Shown: piece after piece, positions 24,444-32,487 of the stretch
Numbering within the stretch: position 1 is the stretch's first letter
Layout: each line of letters opens with the position of its first letter
Source: Rickettsiales bacterium UBA4270
GTDB taxonomy: Bacteria > Pseudomonadota > Alphaproteobacteria > Rickettsiales > Deianiraeaceae
Length of the DNA: 34,959 nucleotides
Assembly (NCBI GenBank): GCA_002395105.1
Contig: DGWA01000005.1
Location: 1 to 34,959, forward strand
Reading direction: 5' to 3'
The notes under the pieces: model-generated
Databases searched by the model: none
What the model saw: only the letters and a program-made list of their open reading frames with translations
Told to the model about the DNA's origin: nothing
Made by a program: the position numbers and the translations under genes

Positions 24444-25553
24444 ATGGATATAGATTTTTCATCATGTTCTGATAAAAAAAATGATATTTATCATGTTTTA
24501 AACAAAGATGTTGAGTTGTGTGGCGATTATTTCGACGTTGTTCCGGATGGAAATTTATATACAATGGATGATGCGCCAATTTTTGCTATTAGAATGAGAG
24601 CAATGGGTGTTCGTTATATTATGGATTCATATCAACAAAAATATGGTTTTACAACAAAAGTGATGACATATAAAATTCACACAAATCAGTATATGCTTTA
24701 TTCTAATAATGTTTCTCAAATGTATAATACACAGAAAGAATATTTATTGAAGTGTTTTGACTTTGATTGCTGTAAAGATAATGAATTTAAAGGAGTGATT
24801 ATTGTTGTTATTAATGAAGATAATAGAATGATACATTCAATACCATATGTTTATGGAGTTGTAAATGGAAGAAAAAAAATAATTTTTTTGGATCCATTTT
24901 TTGCATTGAATACTAAATCTGGATGTATAATTGGAGCTGATTATTTTTATCAAACATATAATGGAGAAATAGATTGTTATTGCCATGGTGAAAGAATTCA
25001 AGCAGATCATCATTCATGTGGAATTTTAGCATGTGATTTTATTAAAAATTGTTTACAAAACAATGGAAAAATTATTAAAAAAATTTTAAACAACGTTAAA
25101 ATGAGGGCTGAAGTCGAAGGAATGGCAAAAACAAAAAGTTATATAAATGTTTATAGTCTTCCGTCTGAATTGTTAAGATTTACGCAAATTAAACACAATG
25201 AAGCATTTGAGATTAGTGTAAAAGGTGCAACAAATTTACGAGAAAAAGAAAAAATGCATAATTGGTTTACACGGCATATTAGAACACTGATATATAGAAG
25301 AGATCCTGAGCCATATGATCCAAATGGCGAAGTTAAACCTTCCGAAAAAGGAGAAAAAAAATTAATAAATACATCATTACTTGAAAAAGGTCATAAATAC
25401 GCAGGTCAAATTGTAAAAGGTTTAAAACAAGATACTGAATATAATTCCAAATATTGGTTGTCATTAATTCGTGAACAAAAAGAAGGAAATACAATTAGAC
25501 GATTAATAAAAGCAACAAGAATTGTTTTAAAAAAATATGTTTTTGAAAAATAA
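24444..25553 (+). CDS. Predicted clan CE cysteine protease/acetyltransferase (YopJ/ULP-like), candidate effector
   Basis: The 369-residue protein shows the ordered catalytic set of clan CE enzymes: His131 (MIHSIPYVYG), Asp150 at the end of a beta strand (IIFLDPF), Gln186 and Cys192 (IQADHHSCGILACDF). The Q-x5-C spacing equals that of Ulp1 and YopJ. His-to-acid spacing (19) and acid-to-Cys spacing (42) are close to YopJ (H109, E128, C172). Known members cut ubiquitin-like proteins or acetylate host kinases. There is no signal peptide or membrane segment; the C-terminal third is basic. Its own strong promoter and monocistronic layout between a HAD gene and mrdA fit an injected effector. The family name and host role are inferred from motif geometry only. 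Confidence 0.72.
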   Translation: MDIDFSSCSDKKNDIYHVLNKDVELCGDYFDVVPDGNLYTMDDAPIFAIRMRAMGVRYIMDSYQQKYGFTTKVMTYKIHTNQYMLYSNNVSQMYNTQKEYLLKCFDFDCCKDNEFKGVIIVVINEDNRMIHSIPYVYGVVNGRKKIIFLDPFFALNTKSGCIIGADYFYQTYNGEIDCYCHGERIQADHHSCGILACDFIKNCLQNNGKIIKKILNNVKMRAEVEGMAKTKSYINVYSLPSELLRFTQIKHNEAFEISVKGATNLREKEKMHNWFTRHIRTLIYRRDPEPYDPNGEVKPSEKGEKKLINTSLLEKGHKYAGQIVKGLKQDTEYNSKYWLSLIREQKEGNTIRRLIKATRIVLKKYVFEK

Positions 25554-25612
25554 TGTATTTATATTTACTTGTTTTTAATCTTTTTTGTTTTCCAAATTAC
25601 TGTTGATAATTG

Positions 25613-27397
25613 ATGGGTAAAACAAATATAAAACAAAATCTTCTTTTTATAAAAAGAAGATTGGTTCTTGTTAAGTTTTTTTATTTCTTCATTACTTTGA
25701 TATTGGTTTTTAGACTTTTTAAATTACAAATTATAGATTATTTTTTTTATAAAAAAAAGTCAGATAATAATTATTTAAGAAAAAAAATTCTTTTACCAAA
25801 AAGAGGGATAATATTTGATAGGAACATGATAAAAATTTGTGATACAAAAGTTAATTATAAACTTCTGTATTTTATAACAAAAAAAGAAGATATTAATGAT
25901 ATAAAAAATGTTTACAATTTACTAAATCGTGATAAAAAAAAAATAAAATCAATGTTAAACATCATAGAGAAGAAAGTAAACAAGAATATCGGAAATTTTT
26001 TTGTTTTAGCTTATGATTTGTCGGCCGAAGAAATTAAACGTCTTAAATTTAATAATGTGTATTTTCCTAAAATGAGAATTGAAAACTACTATGCTCGGAA
26101 ATATTTTTTTAAAAATTATACATCCACTCTTATTGGATATGTTGGCAGAGATCATAGTTTTAAAACGATAGATTTTAGAAACGGTTCTGCTGGTATAGAA
26201 AAAATCATGGACAAAAGTATTACTGGTCATGTTGGACTTCAATATAACGTCATTAATGCTGCTGGAAAAAGGGTAGATAAAATTATTGTTGATAAGCCGA
26301 TTGACGGCGCAGACGTAATTACATCGATAGATCAAGATTTGCAAAATGAGCTATCGAGATTGTTTCTTGACAGAAATGGTGCTGCAACTTTAATTGATGT
26401 TCGCACGGGTTTTGTTTTAGCAATGGTTTCTTCTCCAAGCATTGATCCAAATTTGATATCGTCAAATATTTCAGATGAAAAATGGAAAGAAACTATAAAA
26501 TCGGAATTTAGCTCCGGTTTGTTTATAAACAAAAATATTAGTTCATTGTATCAGCCTGGTTCAACTTTTAAGATTGTAACGGCGTTAACAAGCATCATTA
26601 AAGGGATAGACCCTAAAAAAAAATATAAATGCACTGGAGAATATATAATAGGAAATCGTATTTTTAGGTGTCACAATGAAAAAGGACATGGCTTAATTGA
26701 TTTAAATACTGCCATAGTTAAATCTTGTAATTGTTATTTTTATGATTTAAGTCAACAGATTGGTAGTAAAGATATTTGCGATACAGCAAAACAATTAGGA
26801 TTATGCGACAAGCATTTACAAGATTTTAATAATGAGTTGTCTGGGTTTATTGGAAATTCAGAGTTATTTAATAAAAAATATAATAAGAAATGGTGGTCTG
26901 GTGATAGTGCTAATTTATCAATAGGACAGGGTTATGTGTCTTTAACGCCTTTGCAACTTGCTGTCATGATAGCAAGAATTGCTACAAACAAAAAGGTTGA
27001 ACCAAAATATTTATTTAAAAATGAAAATGAAAAATTTATATCATTAGGTTATAACGAAAAAGATTTAATGATTATTAGAAAAGCCCTTTATTCATCTATA
27101 AATAATTTTAAAAATAATTCTTTTAGTGAATTTATAAAAAAAAAATATCAAATTTGTGGTAAAACCGGAACAGCACAGGTTGTTTCAAAAAAAATTAGTT
27201 TATCGGATATAAAATTAAATAAAGTATCTGTTAATCAATTGAGCAATGCCATTTTTGTAGGTTATGCACCGTTTAATGATCCAAGATATGCCGTTTCAGT
27301 TGTTGTTGAACACGGAAATAGTGGAGCAAAAAGCGCAGCACCTATTGGTATACAAATATTATCTAAGGCAATTGATCAGGAAGGTAAGATTAATTGA
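25613..27397 (+). CDS. mrdA: Penicillin-binding protein 2 (class B, elongation transpeptidase)
   Basis: One transmembrane helix (about residues 21-40) is followed by the non-catalytic domain (KRGIIFDRN, AGIEKIMDKSITG) and the transpeptidase domain. Catalytic motifs are YQPGSTFK (Ser317 nucleophile, Lys320), SCN in VKSCNCYFYDL, and KTGTA in CGKTGTAQVV. LSIGQGYVSLTPLQLAVM is typical of PBP2 rather than FtsI. It cross-links peptidoglycan during side-wall elongation with RodA, which is not seen here. The gene begins about 60 bases after the candidate effector and precedes rpsD. ATG 25613 is used; TTG 25610 is adjacent. Confidence 0.92.
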   Translation: MGKTNIKQNLLFIKRRLVLVKFFYFFITLILVFRLFKLQIIDYFFYKKKSDNNYLRKKILLPKRGIIFDRNMIKICDTKVNYKLLYFITKKEDINDIKNVYNLLNRDKKKIKSMLNIIEKKVNKNIGNFFVLAYDLSAEEIKRLKFNNVYFPKMRIENYYARKYFFKNYTSTLIGYVGRDHSFKTIDFRNGSAGIEKIMDKSITGHVGLQYNVINAAGKRVDKIIVDKPIDGADVITSIDQDLQNELSRLFLDRNGAATLIDVRTGFVLAMVSSPSIDPNLISSNISDEKWKETIKSEFSSGLFINKNISSLYQPGSTFKIVTALTSIIKGIDPKKKYKCTGEYIIGNRIFRCHNEKGHGLIDLNTAIVKSCNCYFYDLSQQIGSKDICDTAKQLGLCDKHLQDFNNELSGFIGNSELFNKKYNKKWWSGDSANLSIGQGYVSLTPLQLAVMIARIATNKKVEPKYLFKNENEKFISLGYNEKDLMIIRKALYSSINNFKNNSFSEFIKKKYQICGKTGTAQVVSKKISLSDIKLNKVSVNQLSNAIFVGYAPFNDPRYAVSVVVEHGNSGAKSAAPIGIQILSKAIDQEGKIN

Positions 27398-27446
27398 ATT
27401 TAAAATTGTAAAATGTGTATAATCTAAAAAGAAACTATTAATGAAC

Positions 27447-27475
27447 TTGACAATAAAAAATATAATTGGAATAGT
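27447..27475 (+). promoter_or_regulatory. Promoter of rpsD, near-leaderless
   Basis: TTGACA (27447-27452), a 17-base spacer and AATAGT (27470-27475) lie seven bases before ATG 27483. They fall inside the longer frame opened by ATG 27441, which argues for the shorter S4. Confidence 0.5.
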
Positions 27476-27482
27476 CAGTTAC

Positions 27483-28097
27483 ATGACAAAAATTAAATAT
27501 GCAAAATTTAGACTAAGCCGTAGGATAGGTAAAAGCGTACACGGTCATTCTCAAGATGCAATTAATTTTAGAAACTATTTTTGTGGACAACATGGACAAA
27601 CATCCATACGTAAAAATTCTGAATATGCTGTTCAATTAATAGCTAAGCAAGCAATAAAATATCATCACAATATTACTGAGAAACAATTAAGAAAATATTA
27701 TACAATGGCTTCTAATATGAATGGAAATGCTAATGAAAATTTGCTTGTTCTTTTAAATAGAAGGTTGGATATAACTGTATTTCGTCTTGGAATTACGCCA
27801 ACTATGTATTCTGCTTGTCAGTTAGTTTCTCATAATCATGTTCTTGTTAATGGTAAAAAAGTAAATATTCGTTCGTATCTTTTAAAAGAAGGGGATATTA
27901 TTACGTTAACTGAGAAGGCAAAGAAATTTGATTTTATTAACGCGAGTATATCAAATGCTAATAGAAGTGTTCCAAGTTACTTGTCTGTTGATGATGAGAA
28001 AATGGAATATAAGTATGTTCGCAATCCGGCTTTTGGAGAAGTTCCATATCCATTTAATGCCGAATTTAACTTGATAATCGAACTTTATTCAAGATAA
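27483..28097 (+). CDS. rpsD: 30S ribosomal protein S4
   Basis: S4 binds 16S rRNA early in 30S assembly. The N-terminus TKIKYAKFRLSRRIGKSVHG, KQLRKYYTMA and the S4 RNA-binding domain with LLVLLNRRLDITVFRLG, QLVSHNHVLVNGKKVNI and SYLLKEGDIITL match the family. ATG 27483 gives the normal 204-residue length; ATG 27441 would add 14 residues that overlap a promoter. It is convergent to gmk2 with 20 bases between. It is not in an alpha operon with rpoA or rpsK. Confidence 0.96.
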   Translation: MTKIKYAKFRLSRRIGKSVHGHSQDAINFRNYFCGQHGQTSIRKNSEYAVQLIAKQAIKYHHNITEKQLRKYYTMASNMNGNANENLLVLLNRRLDITVFRLGITPTMYSACQLVSHNHVLVNGKKVNIRSYLLKEGDIITLTEKAKKFDFINASISNANRSVPSYLSVDDEKMEYKYVRNPAFGEVPYPFNAEFNLIIELYSR

Positions 28098-28117
28098 TTT
28101 TAAATAAATAAAGATGG

Positions 28118-28777
28118 TTATTTAGCTCTTTTCCATTTTTCTGCCAAATATATTGCTTCAATTGTTTTTACTGTATTTTCAAGATTATCATTGTAAACCG
28201 TATAATCATATTTTGACGCAAACGACATTTCATGTTTTATACTGTTAAATCTTTTATTCACTTGTTCTTTAGTTTCGGTTCCTCTGCCTTTAAGTCTTTG
28301 TAAAATGTTTTCAGGACTAGCTTGAATAAAAATTGTTACGAAATCCATTTTTTTATTTTTTATAGCATTTTTCATACCATCAACAGAAAGAACAAATGCA
28401 ACATCCTTATTTTGTTTAATTGCGTTTGTATAATTTATTTTTGGCGAACCATAATAATTATCATAATTTTTTGCATATTCGATAAACTCTTTTTTATTTA
28501 ATAGTTGTTTAAACTTTTTTTTGTCTATAAAATGATAATCTTTTCCATTTACTTCGCTTTTGCGTCTTTGTCTTGTTGTCATAGAGATTGAGATTAATAA
28601 TTCAGGGTGTTTTTTTGCTAATTTTTCTACTATAGTTGTTTTTCCTACGCCAGATGGGCCAGAAAATATAATGCCAAAATGTTCGTAATTAAATTGTTTT
28701 TTTTTTGCGCTCGAGTTTGCTTGTGTGCAAAATAGTGACATTATGCAAACACATATAATTAAACTTTTTTTATTCAT
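28118..28777 (-). CDS. Second guanylate kinase, with a signal peptide (predicted exported)
   Basis: Guanylate kinase phosphorylates GMP with ATP. From about residue 34 the fold is complete: P-loop GPSGVGKTT (40-48), GMP site SISMTTRQRRKSEVNGKDYHF (split here by motif, TTR and Glu kept), EYAKNYDNYYGSP, and the lid RLKGRGTETKEQVNKRF. Ahead of it is a textbook signal peptide: MNKK, hydrophobic SLIICVCIMSLF, and a cut near ANS-S (about residue 22). The usual core block DxQG reads SVDG here, replacing the conserved Asp. It starts four bases after the end of the canonical gmk, so it is a tandem duplicate in the recA operon. Export is inferred. Confidence 0.85.
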   Translation of the reverse strand: MNKKSLIICVCIMSLFCTQANSSAKKKQFNYEHFGIIFSGPSGVGKTTIVEKLAKKHPELLISISMTTRQRRKSEVNGKDYHFIDKKKFKQLLNKKEFIEYAKNYDNYYGSPKINYTNAIKQNKDVAFVLSVDGMKNAIKNKKMDFVTIFIQASPENILQRLKGRGTETKEQVNKRFNSIKHEMSFASKYDYTVYNDNLENTVKTIEAIYLAEKWKRAK

Positions 28778-28781
28778 ATAA

Positions 28782-29426
28782 TTAAAATAAATTTTTTTTC
28801 AACAAAACATCATTTATATAAGATATATTATTTTCTTTTGTATATTTTTGTATTTCAGCATTATATATGGCTTCAACATCAAAACATGTTTTGTTTAAAT
28901 CATCATTAATGACGACATAGTCATATTCATGCGCTTTTTCAGCATCATTTTGAAAACCAGCAATCCGTTTTTCCGTTTGTTCTTCCGTATCTCCTCTGCC
29001 AAGTAAACGTTTACGTAATATATCAATAGAAGGTGGTATCAAAAAAAGTGTAGCAATATTAAAATTAAATTGATCTTGCTTTTTTTTGATACTTCTCATT
29101 CCTTGCCAATCAATATCGAATAATATATTTTTGTTTTCTGATAATTTTTCTTTTACAAAGGATACAGATGTTCCATAATAATTATCAAATACATTTGCAT
29201 ATTCTAAAAATTCATTATTTTCTATTTTAGATAGAAATTTTTCTTTTGTGGTAAAATAATAATCTACACCATCTATCTCTCTTTCTCGTGGCTTTCTTGT
29301 TGTTGTTGATATAGATAATGCAAGATTTGAGCATCTTCCAAGGAGATAGCGACATAACGTTGTTTTACCGGTTCCAGATGGTGCAGAAATTATGAATAAA
29401 AAATTTTTGTAATTAATATTATTCAT
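28782..29426 (-). CDS. gmk: Guanylate kinase (cytosolic)
   Basis: This canonical 214-residue guanylate kinase begins directly before the P-loop ISAPSGTGKTT and has no signal sequence. SISTTTRKPREREIDGVDYYF (positions about 38-58), EYANVFDNYYGTS, FDIDWQGMRSI and RKRLLGRGDTEEQTEKR are the GMP site, core strand and lid. It makes GDP for GTP and c-di-GMP pools. It follows recA by six bases and is followed four bases later by its exported-looking paralogue. The two copies differ in many positions, so duplication is not recent. Confidence 0.95.
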   Translation of the reverse strand: MNNINYKNFLFIISAPSGTGKTTLCRYLLGRCSNLALSISTTTRKPREREIDGVDYYFTTKEKFLSKIENNEFLEYANVFDNYYGTSVSFVKEKLSENKNILFDIDWQGMRSIKKKQDQFNFNIATLFLIPPSIDILRKRLLGRGDTEEQTEKRIAGFQNDAEKAHEYDYVVINDDLNKTCFDVEAIYNAEIQKYTKENNISYINDVLLKKNLF

Positions 29427-29432
29427 AAAAGA

Positions 29433-30485
29433 TTAAGTTTTATTTACAGTAGGTTCTGCTTTATTTTCAGAGTTTTGTGTGTCTTTGATTTCTAGTTTAA
29501 CATTTCCAGCTCTTTCACGAATTTCTTTTTCGATTTTTTTGACAAAATCTTGATGATCTTGCATATAGTTTTTTAAATTTTCCTTTCCTTGCGCTATACG
29601 TTCGTTTTTATATGAATACCAACTTCCAGCTTTTTCAAGAATACCGACTTGTTCAGCTAAATTAATAAGTTCACTTTCTTTTTGAATTCCTTTACCGTAA
29701 ATTAAATCAACCATAATTTCTCTGAAAGGTGCAGATACTTTATTTTTGACAATTTTTACTTTTGTCTCTGCTCCGATCGGATTTTCATTGATAGATATTG
29801 TTTTTGCCTTACGAACTTCCATTCTAACTGATGAATAAAATTTTAATGCATTTCCTCCAGTTGTTGTTTCTGGGTTTCCAAACATAACACCAATCTTCAT
29901 GCGAATTTGGTTAATAAAAACTACAATGCATTTTGTTTTAGAAACACTTCCTGTGATTTTTCGCAAACCTTTACTCATTAAACGAGCATGAGCTCCGACA
30001 ACCTGTTGGTCCATATCGCCATCAAGTTCGCTTTTTGGCACCAATGCTGCTACGCTATCTACAACTATAAGATCAACTGCACCAGATGATACTAAATCGT
30101 CTACTATTTCTAATGCTTGTTCGCCGTAATCTGGTTGTGATATTAAAAGGTTATCAACGTCAACACCAAGATTTCTTGCATAAACAGGATCTAGGGCATG
30201 TTCTGCGTCAATGAATGCAGCTGTACCGCCAGCTCTTTGGCAAGAAGCTATAAAACCAAGAGTAAATGTCGTTTTTCCTGAACTTTCTGGACCATAAATT
30301 TCAATAATTCTTCCTTTTGGTAATCCACCAACGCCTATTGCCATATCTAATGAAAGACAACCTGTTGGCATAGAATCAATATGTATACTTGTCTTTTCGC
30401 CCATTTTCATTATAGAACCCTTCCCAAATTGTTTTTCAATTTTTTTTATTGTGTTATCTAATATTGCGGCTTTTTCATTTGACAT
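29433..30485 (-). CDS. recA: Recombinase RecA
   Basis: This 350-residue RecA has Walker A GPESSGKTT (about residues 65-73), DAEHALDPVYARNLGV, Walker B LIVVDSVAALVPK, the L1/L2 DNA loops (QQVVGAHARLMSKGLRKI and the NQIRMKIGVMFGNPETTTGG region), and the C-terminal domain. It catalyses strand exchange and LexA-type co-cleavage. The acidic C-terminus is short. It heads a minus-strand operon recA-gmk-gmk2 with four- to six-base gaps. TATAAT (30503-30498) lies 12 bases before the ATG. Confidence 0.98.
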   Translation of the reverse strand: MSNEKAAILDNTIKKIEKQFGKGSIMKMGEKTSIHIDSMPTGCLSLDMAIGVGGLPKGRIIEIYGPESSGKTTFTLGFIASCQRAGGTAAFIDAEHALDPVYARNLGVDVDNLLISQPDYGEQALEIVDDLVSSGAVDLIVVDSVAALVPKSELDGDMDQQVVGAHARLMSKGLRKITGSVSKTKCIVVFINQIRMKIGVMFGNPETTTGGNALKFYSSVRMEVRKAKTISINENPIGAETKVKIVKNKVSAPFREIMVDLIYGKGIQKESELINLAEQVGILEKAGSWYSYKNERIAQGKENLKNYMQDHQDFVKKIEKEIRERAGNVKLEIKDTQNSENKAEPTVNKT

Positions 30486-30497
30486 AAAAATATATGT

Positions 30498-30528
30498 ATT
30501 ATAAATTAATTTTTAATATAAATTGCAA
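30498..30528 (-). promoter_or_regulatory. Promoter of the recA-gmk-gmk2 operon
   Basis: On the minus strand, TTGCAA (30528-30523), a long 19-base spacer and TATAAT (30503-30498) precede ATG 30485 by 12 bases, giving a leader of about five bases. I see no LexA box. Confidence 0.4.
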
Positions 30529-30549
30529 GTAAAATTTTATTTAAATCTA

Positions 30550-30627
30550 TGGTCGGAGTGGTGAGATTTGAACTCACGACCCCCTGTACCCAAAACAGGT
30601 GCGCTAGCCAGGCTACGCCACACTCCG
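30550..30627 (-). tRNA. tRNA-Pro (anticodon TGG)
   Basis: On the minus strand, acceptor CGGAGTG/CACTCCG pairs fully. The anticodon stem CCTGT/ACAGG encloses TTTGGGT, giving TGG (decodes CCN). The T arm is GTGAG-TTCAAAT-CTCAC and CCA is encoded after A73. It is the last of three tandem minus-strand tRNAs. Confidence 0.95.
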
Positions 30628-30629
30628 AA

Positions 30630-30706
30630 TGGCGGGGATGACGGGGTTCGAACCCGCAACTTCTGCCGTGACAGGGCAGTGCTCTAACCAGTTGAACTAC
30701 ATCCCC
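30630..30706 (-). tRNA. tRNA-Asp (anticodon GTC)
   Basis: On the minus strand, acceptor GGGGATG/CATCCCC, anticodon stem CTGCC/GGCAG with loop CTGTCAC (GTC), and T arm GCGGG-TTCGAAC-CCCGT are visible; G73 is followed by an encoded CCA. It lies two bases upstream of tRNA-Pro. Confidence 0.95.
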
Positions 30707-30710
30707 AAAC

Positions 30711-30787
30711 TGGTGCGTCTGGATGGACTTGAACCATCGACCTTTTCCTTATCAGAGAAACGCTCTAACCAACTGAGCTACAAACGC
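30711..30787 (-). tRNA. tRNA-Ile (anticodon GAT)
   Basis: On the minus strand, acceptor GCGTTTG/CAGACGC (one G-U pair), anticodon loop CTGATAA (GAT), and T arm GATGG-TTCAAGT-CCATC are visible; A73 is followed by an encoded CCA. It is the first of the three-tRNA cluster and lies just below a good promoter. Confidence 0.94.
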
Positions 30788-30797
30788 GTTACTTTGA

Positions 30798-30825
30798 TTT
30801 ATAAGAATATTATTTTTAATTGCAA
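30798..30825 (-). promoter_or_regulatory. Promoter of the tRNA-Ile/Asp/Pro cluster
   Basis: On the minus strand, TTGCAA (30825-30820), a 16-base spacer and TATAAA (30803-30798) lie ten bases before the mature 5' end of tRNA-Ile at 30787. The 5' leader to be trimmed by RNase P would be only about four bases. Confidence 0.6.
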
Positions 30826-30935
30826 CTTATTTTGTATTTTTAAGGTATGTTTGCATAATGATGCTTTTATTGCTTTTACTATTTAGATAAGTTTTAATTG
30901 ATTTTTAAAAAAATTGACAAGATCTAACAATTAGA

Positions 30936-31802
30936 ATGAATGTTTTTAAAATTTTGATTATTTTATGTTGTTTGTCGTCTTGCGCTCCAATAGCAAGGAT
31001 TGTTTCTACTCCGACTTATTCGCAACATAGTGATGATGTTATAAATTTTGATAATAAAACCGGAATCAATAAGATTTTTATAAAGAAAGGTTTAACAAAA
31101 AATAGTTTGCAAAAAAGCATTATAGACGACGTTGAATTAAAACTAAAAAACGAAGGAATTGAAATTGTTTCTGATGTTAATGAAGCTAATTATATTTTAT
31201 CATTAAATATACGTAATATTTCTTATGATTTAGATTATAATTTTGCAAATAGTATGCGAAATGCACTTACTTCAAAGGAAATTAATTGTTCATATAGTTT
31301 TGATAACAATAACATTCCTCATGTTAATAGTGGAAAAGTTATTTCTTTAGCAGACAAAAATAACAGAATGATATATAGAAGACTTCTTCCGTCGGCATTA
31401 TATTCTATGCTTGGCGGTAGTGTTGGTTTTACACTTGGTTTTACACTTGCTGGTGTTAATATGCCGTTTTTGTTTGGTACCGTCGGAGCTGTTGCGCTTG
31501 GTGGAACTACATATATAATGTATAATACTTTTCGTAAAGCAGGAATTGTTGTTAGTTATGACATAAGTATAGACGAACGTAAATCGCAGACTTTAAATCA
31601 TAGTCGTAAAACATTAACAAAAAAGTCATCAAATTCAAGCGATGAAACATATTATTCATACAAGGACAATTGGGATAATATGACGGCTAAAAATATAATT
31701 ATAGCCATAGGTTCAAGGGCTCTCAAAAAAGATATGATTGAAAAAATTCATCCAATGATTGTTGGTAATATATTGGAGATTTTTAATTTTGATAAAAAAT
31801 AA
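30936..31802 (+). CDS. TraT-like outer-membrane lipoprotein
   Basis: The N-terminus MNVFKILIILCCLSSCAP is a lipoprotein signal with lipobox LSSC (Cys at about 16). The mature part follows the layout of TraT complement-resistance/surface-exclusion proteins. A strand-rich start is followed by a helix (SLQKSIIDDVELKLKNEGIE) and NEANYILSLNIRN. A Gly-rich hydrophobic stretch (GGSVGFTLGFTLAG, about residues 158-190) comes next, then a final part with ISIDERKS. TraT proteins shield the cell surface; the assignment is from layout and is only moderately sure. It stands alone, 70 bases before the GTA g12 gene. Lnt in this window would complete its acylation. Confidence 0.55.
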   Translation: MNVFKILIILCCLSSCAPIARIVSTPTYSQHSDDVINFDNKTGINKIFIKKGLTKNSLQKSIIDDVELKLKNEGIEIVSDVNEANYILSLNIRNISYDLDYNFANSMRNALTSKEINCSYSFDNNNIPHVNSGKVISLADKNNRMIYRRLLPSALYSMLGGSVGFTLGFTLAGVNMPFLFGTVGAVALGGTTYIMYNTFRKAGIVVSYDISIDERKSQTLNHSRKTLTKKSSNSSDETYYSYKDNWDNMTAKNIIIAIGSRALKKDMIEKIHPMIVGNILEIFNFDKK

Positions 31803-31871
31803 AATATCTAAAAATTTAGTACTTCCACTGATTATTTTTTATAATACATAATACATTGTTTATACAATGAT

Positions 31872-32465
31872 ATGAATTATTTAGATATTGATTTTCCTAA
31901 AAATTTATCTTTATGTTTTAGTGGCGGGCCAGAATTTACAACTGTAATATCTGAAACGAAAAATAGAGCAGAAACTCGCAATCAAATTTGGGATAGTCCA
32001 AAATACAGATATAATTTAATTAATAAAATATGCAATAGAAAAGTATATAATCAGTTATTGAATTTTTTTTTAATTTGTAGAGGTCGAAAAATGGCTTTTA
32101 ATTTTTTAGATTATAACGATTGTAGACTTAGTAAACAACAGATTGGCGTTGGAGATGGAAAAAATTTGAAATTTGAAATTTATAAAACTTATTCTCAAGG
32201 GGAATGTTCGTTTAAACGACGAATTTTTAAATTAAAGGACGTAAAAGTTTTTGTTGATAATGAAGAAATTGAAAGTAAACATTTTATAATTGAAGATGGT
32301 ATTTTGTTTTTTGCAGAAGATTGTGTTCCGCCAGCTTCTTCTGTTATAACAATTGATGCATTTTTCTTTGTTGTCGTTCGTTTTGATAGTGATTTTCTTT
32401 CAGTCATACGTAGATCGCAATCAATTGAATTACTAGATTTATGCTTAGTTGAAACTCAAATTTAA
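31872..32465 (+). CDS. GTA distal tail protein (DUF2460, RcGTA g12 type)
   Basis: The 197-residue protein matches DUF2460: FPKNLSLCFSGGPEFTTVIS, then NRAETRNQIWDSPKYRYNLI, FFLICRGRKMAFNFLDYNDC, and GVGDGKNLKFEIYKTYSQGE. These are the family's blocks G-G-P-x-F-x-T, E-x-R-N-x-x-W, R-G-R-x-x-F-x-x-x-D and G-x-G-D-G. In RcGTA this gene makes the ring at the end of the tail tube. The next gene is the g13 homologue, in GTA order. All of it is open with no frameshift. It is about 26 kb from the g6-g8 trio, with g9-g11 missing between. Confidence 0.85.
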   Translation: MNYLDIDFPKNLSLCFSGGPEFTTVISETKNRAETRNQIWDSPKYRYNLINKICNRKVYNQLLNFFLICRGRKMAFNFLDYNDCRLSKQQIGVGDGKNLKFEIYKTYSQGECSFKRRIFKLKDVKVFVDNEEIESKHFIIEDGILFFAEDCVPPASSVITIDAFFFVVVRFDSDFLSVIRRSQSIELLDLCLVETQI

Positions 32466-32487
32466 TTATGATTTTTATGTTTTTTTT

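Noticed and set aside
27441..27482. Fourteen extra residues at the start of rpsD.
   Set aside because: S4 normally starts at the later ATG, and the extension contains the TTGACA and -10 boxes.
30629..30886. An 85-codon open frame on the plus strand across the tRNA cluster (MAGMTGFEPATSAV...).
   Set aside because: It is the well-known false protein produced by reading tRNA genes antisense; it lies over tRNA-Asp and tRNA-Ile.
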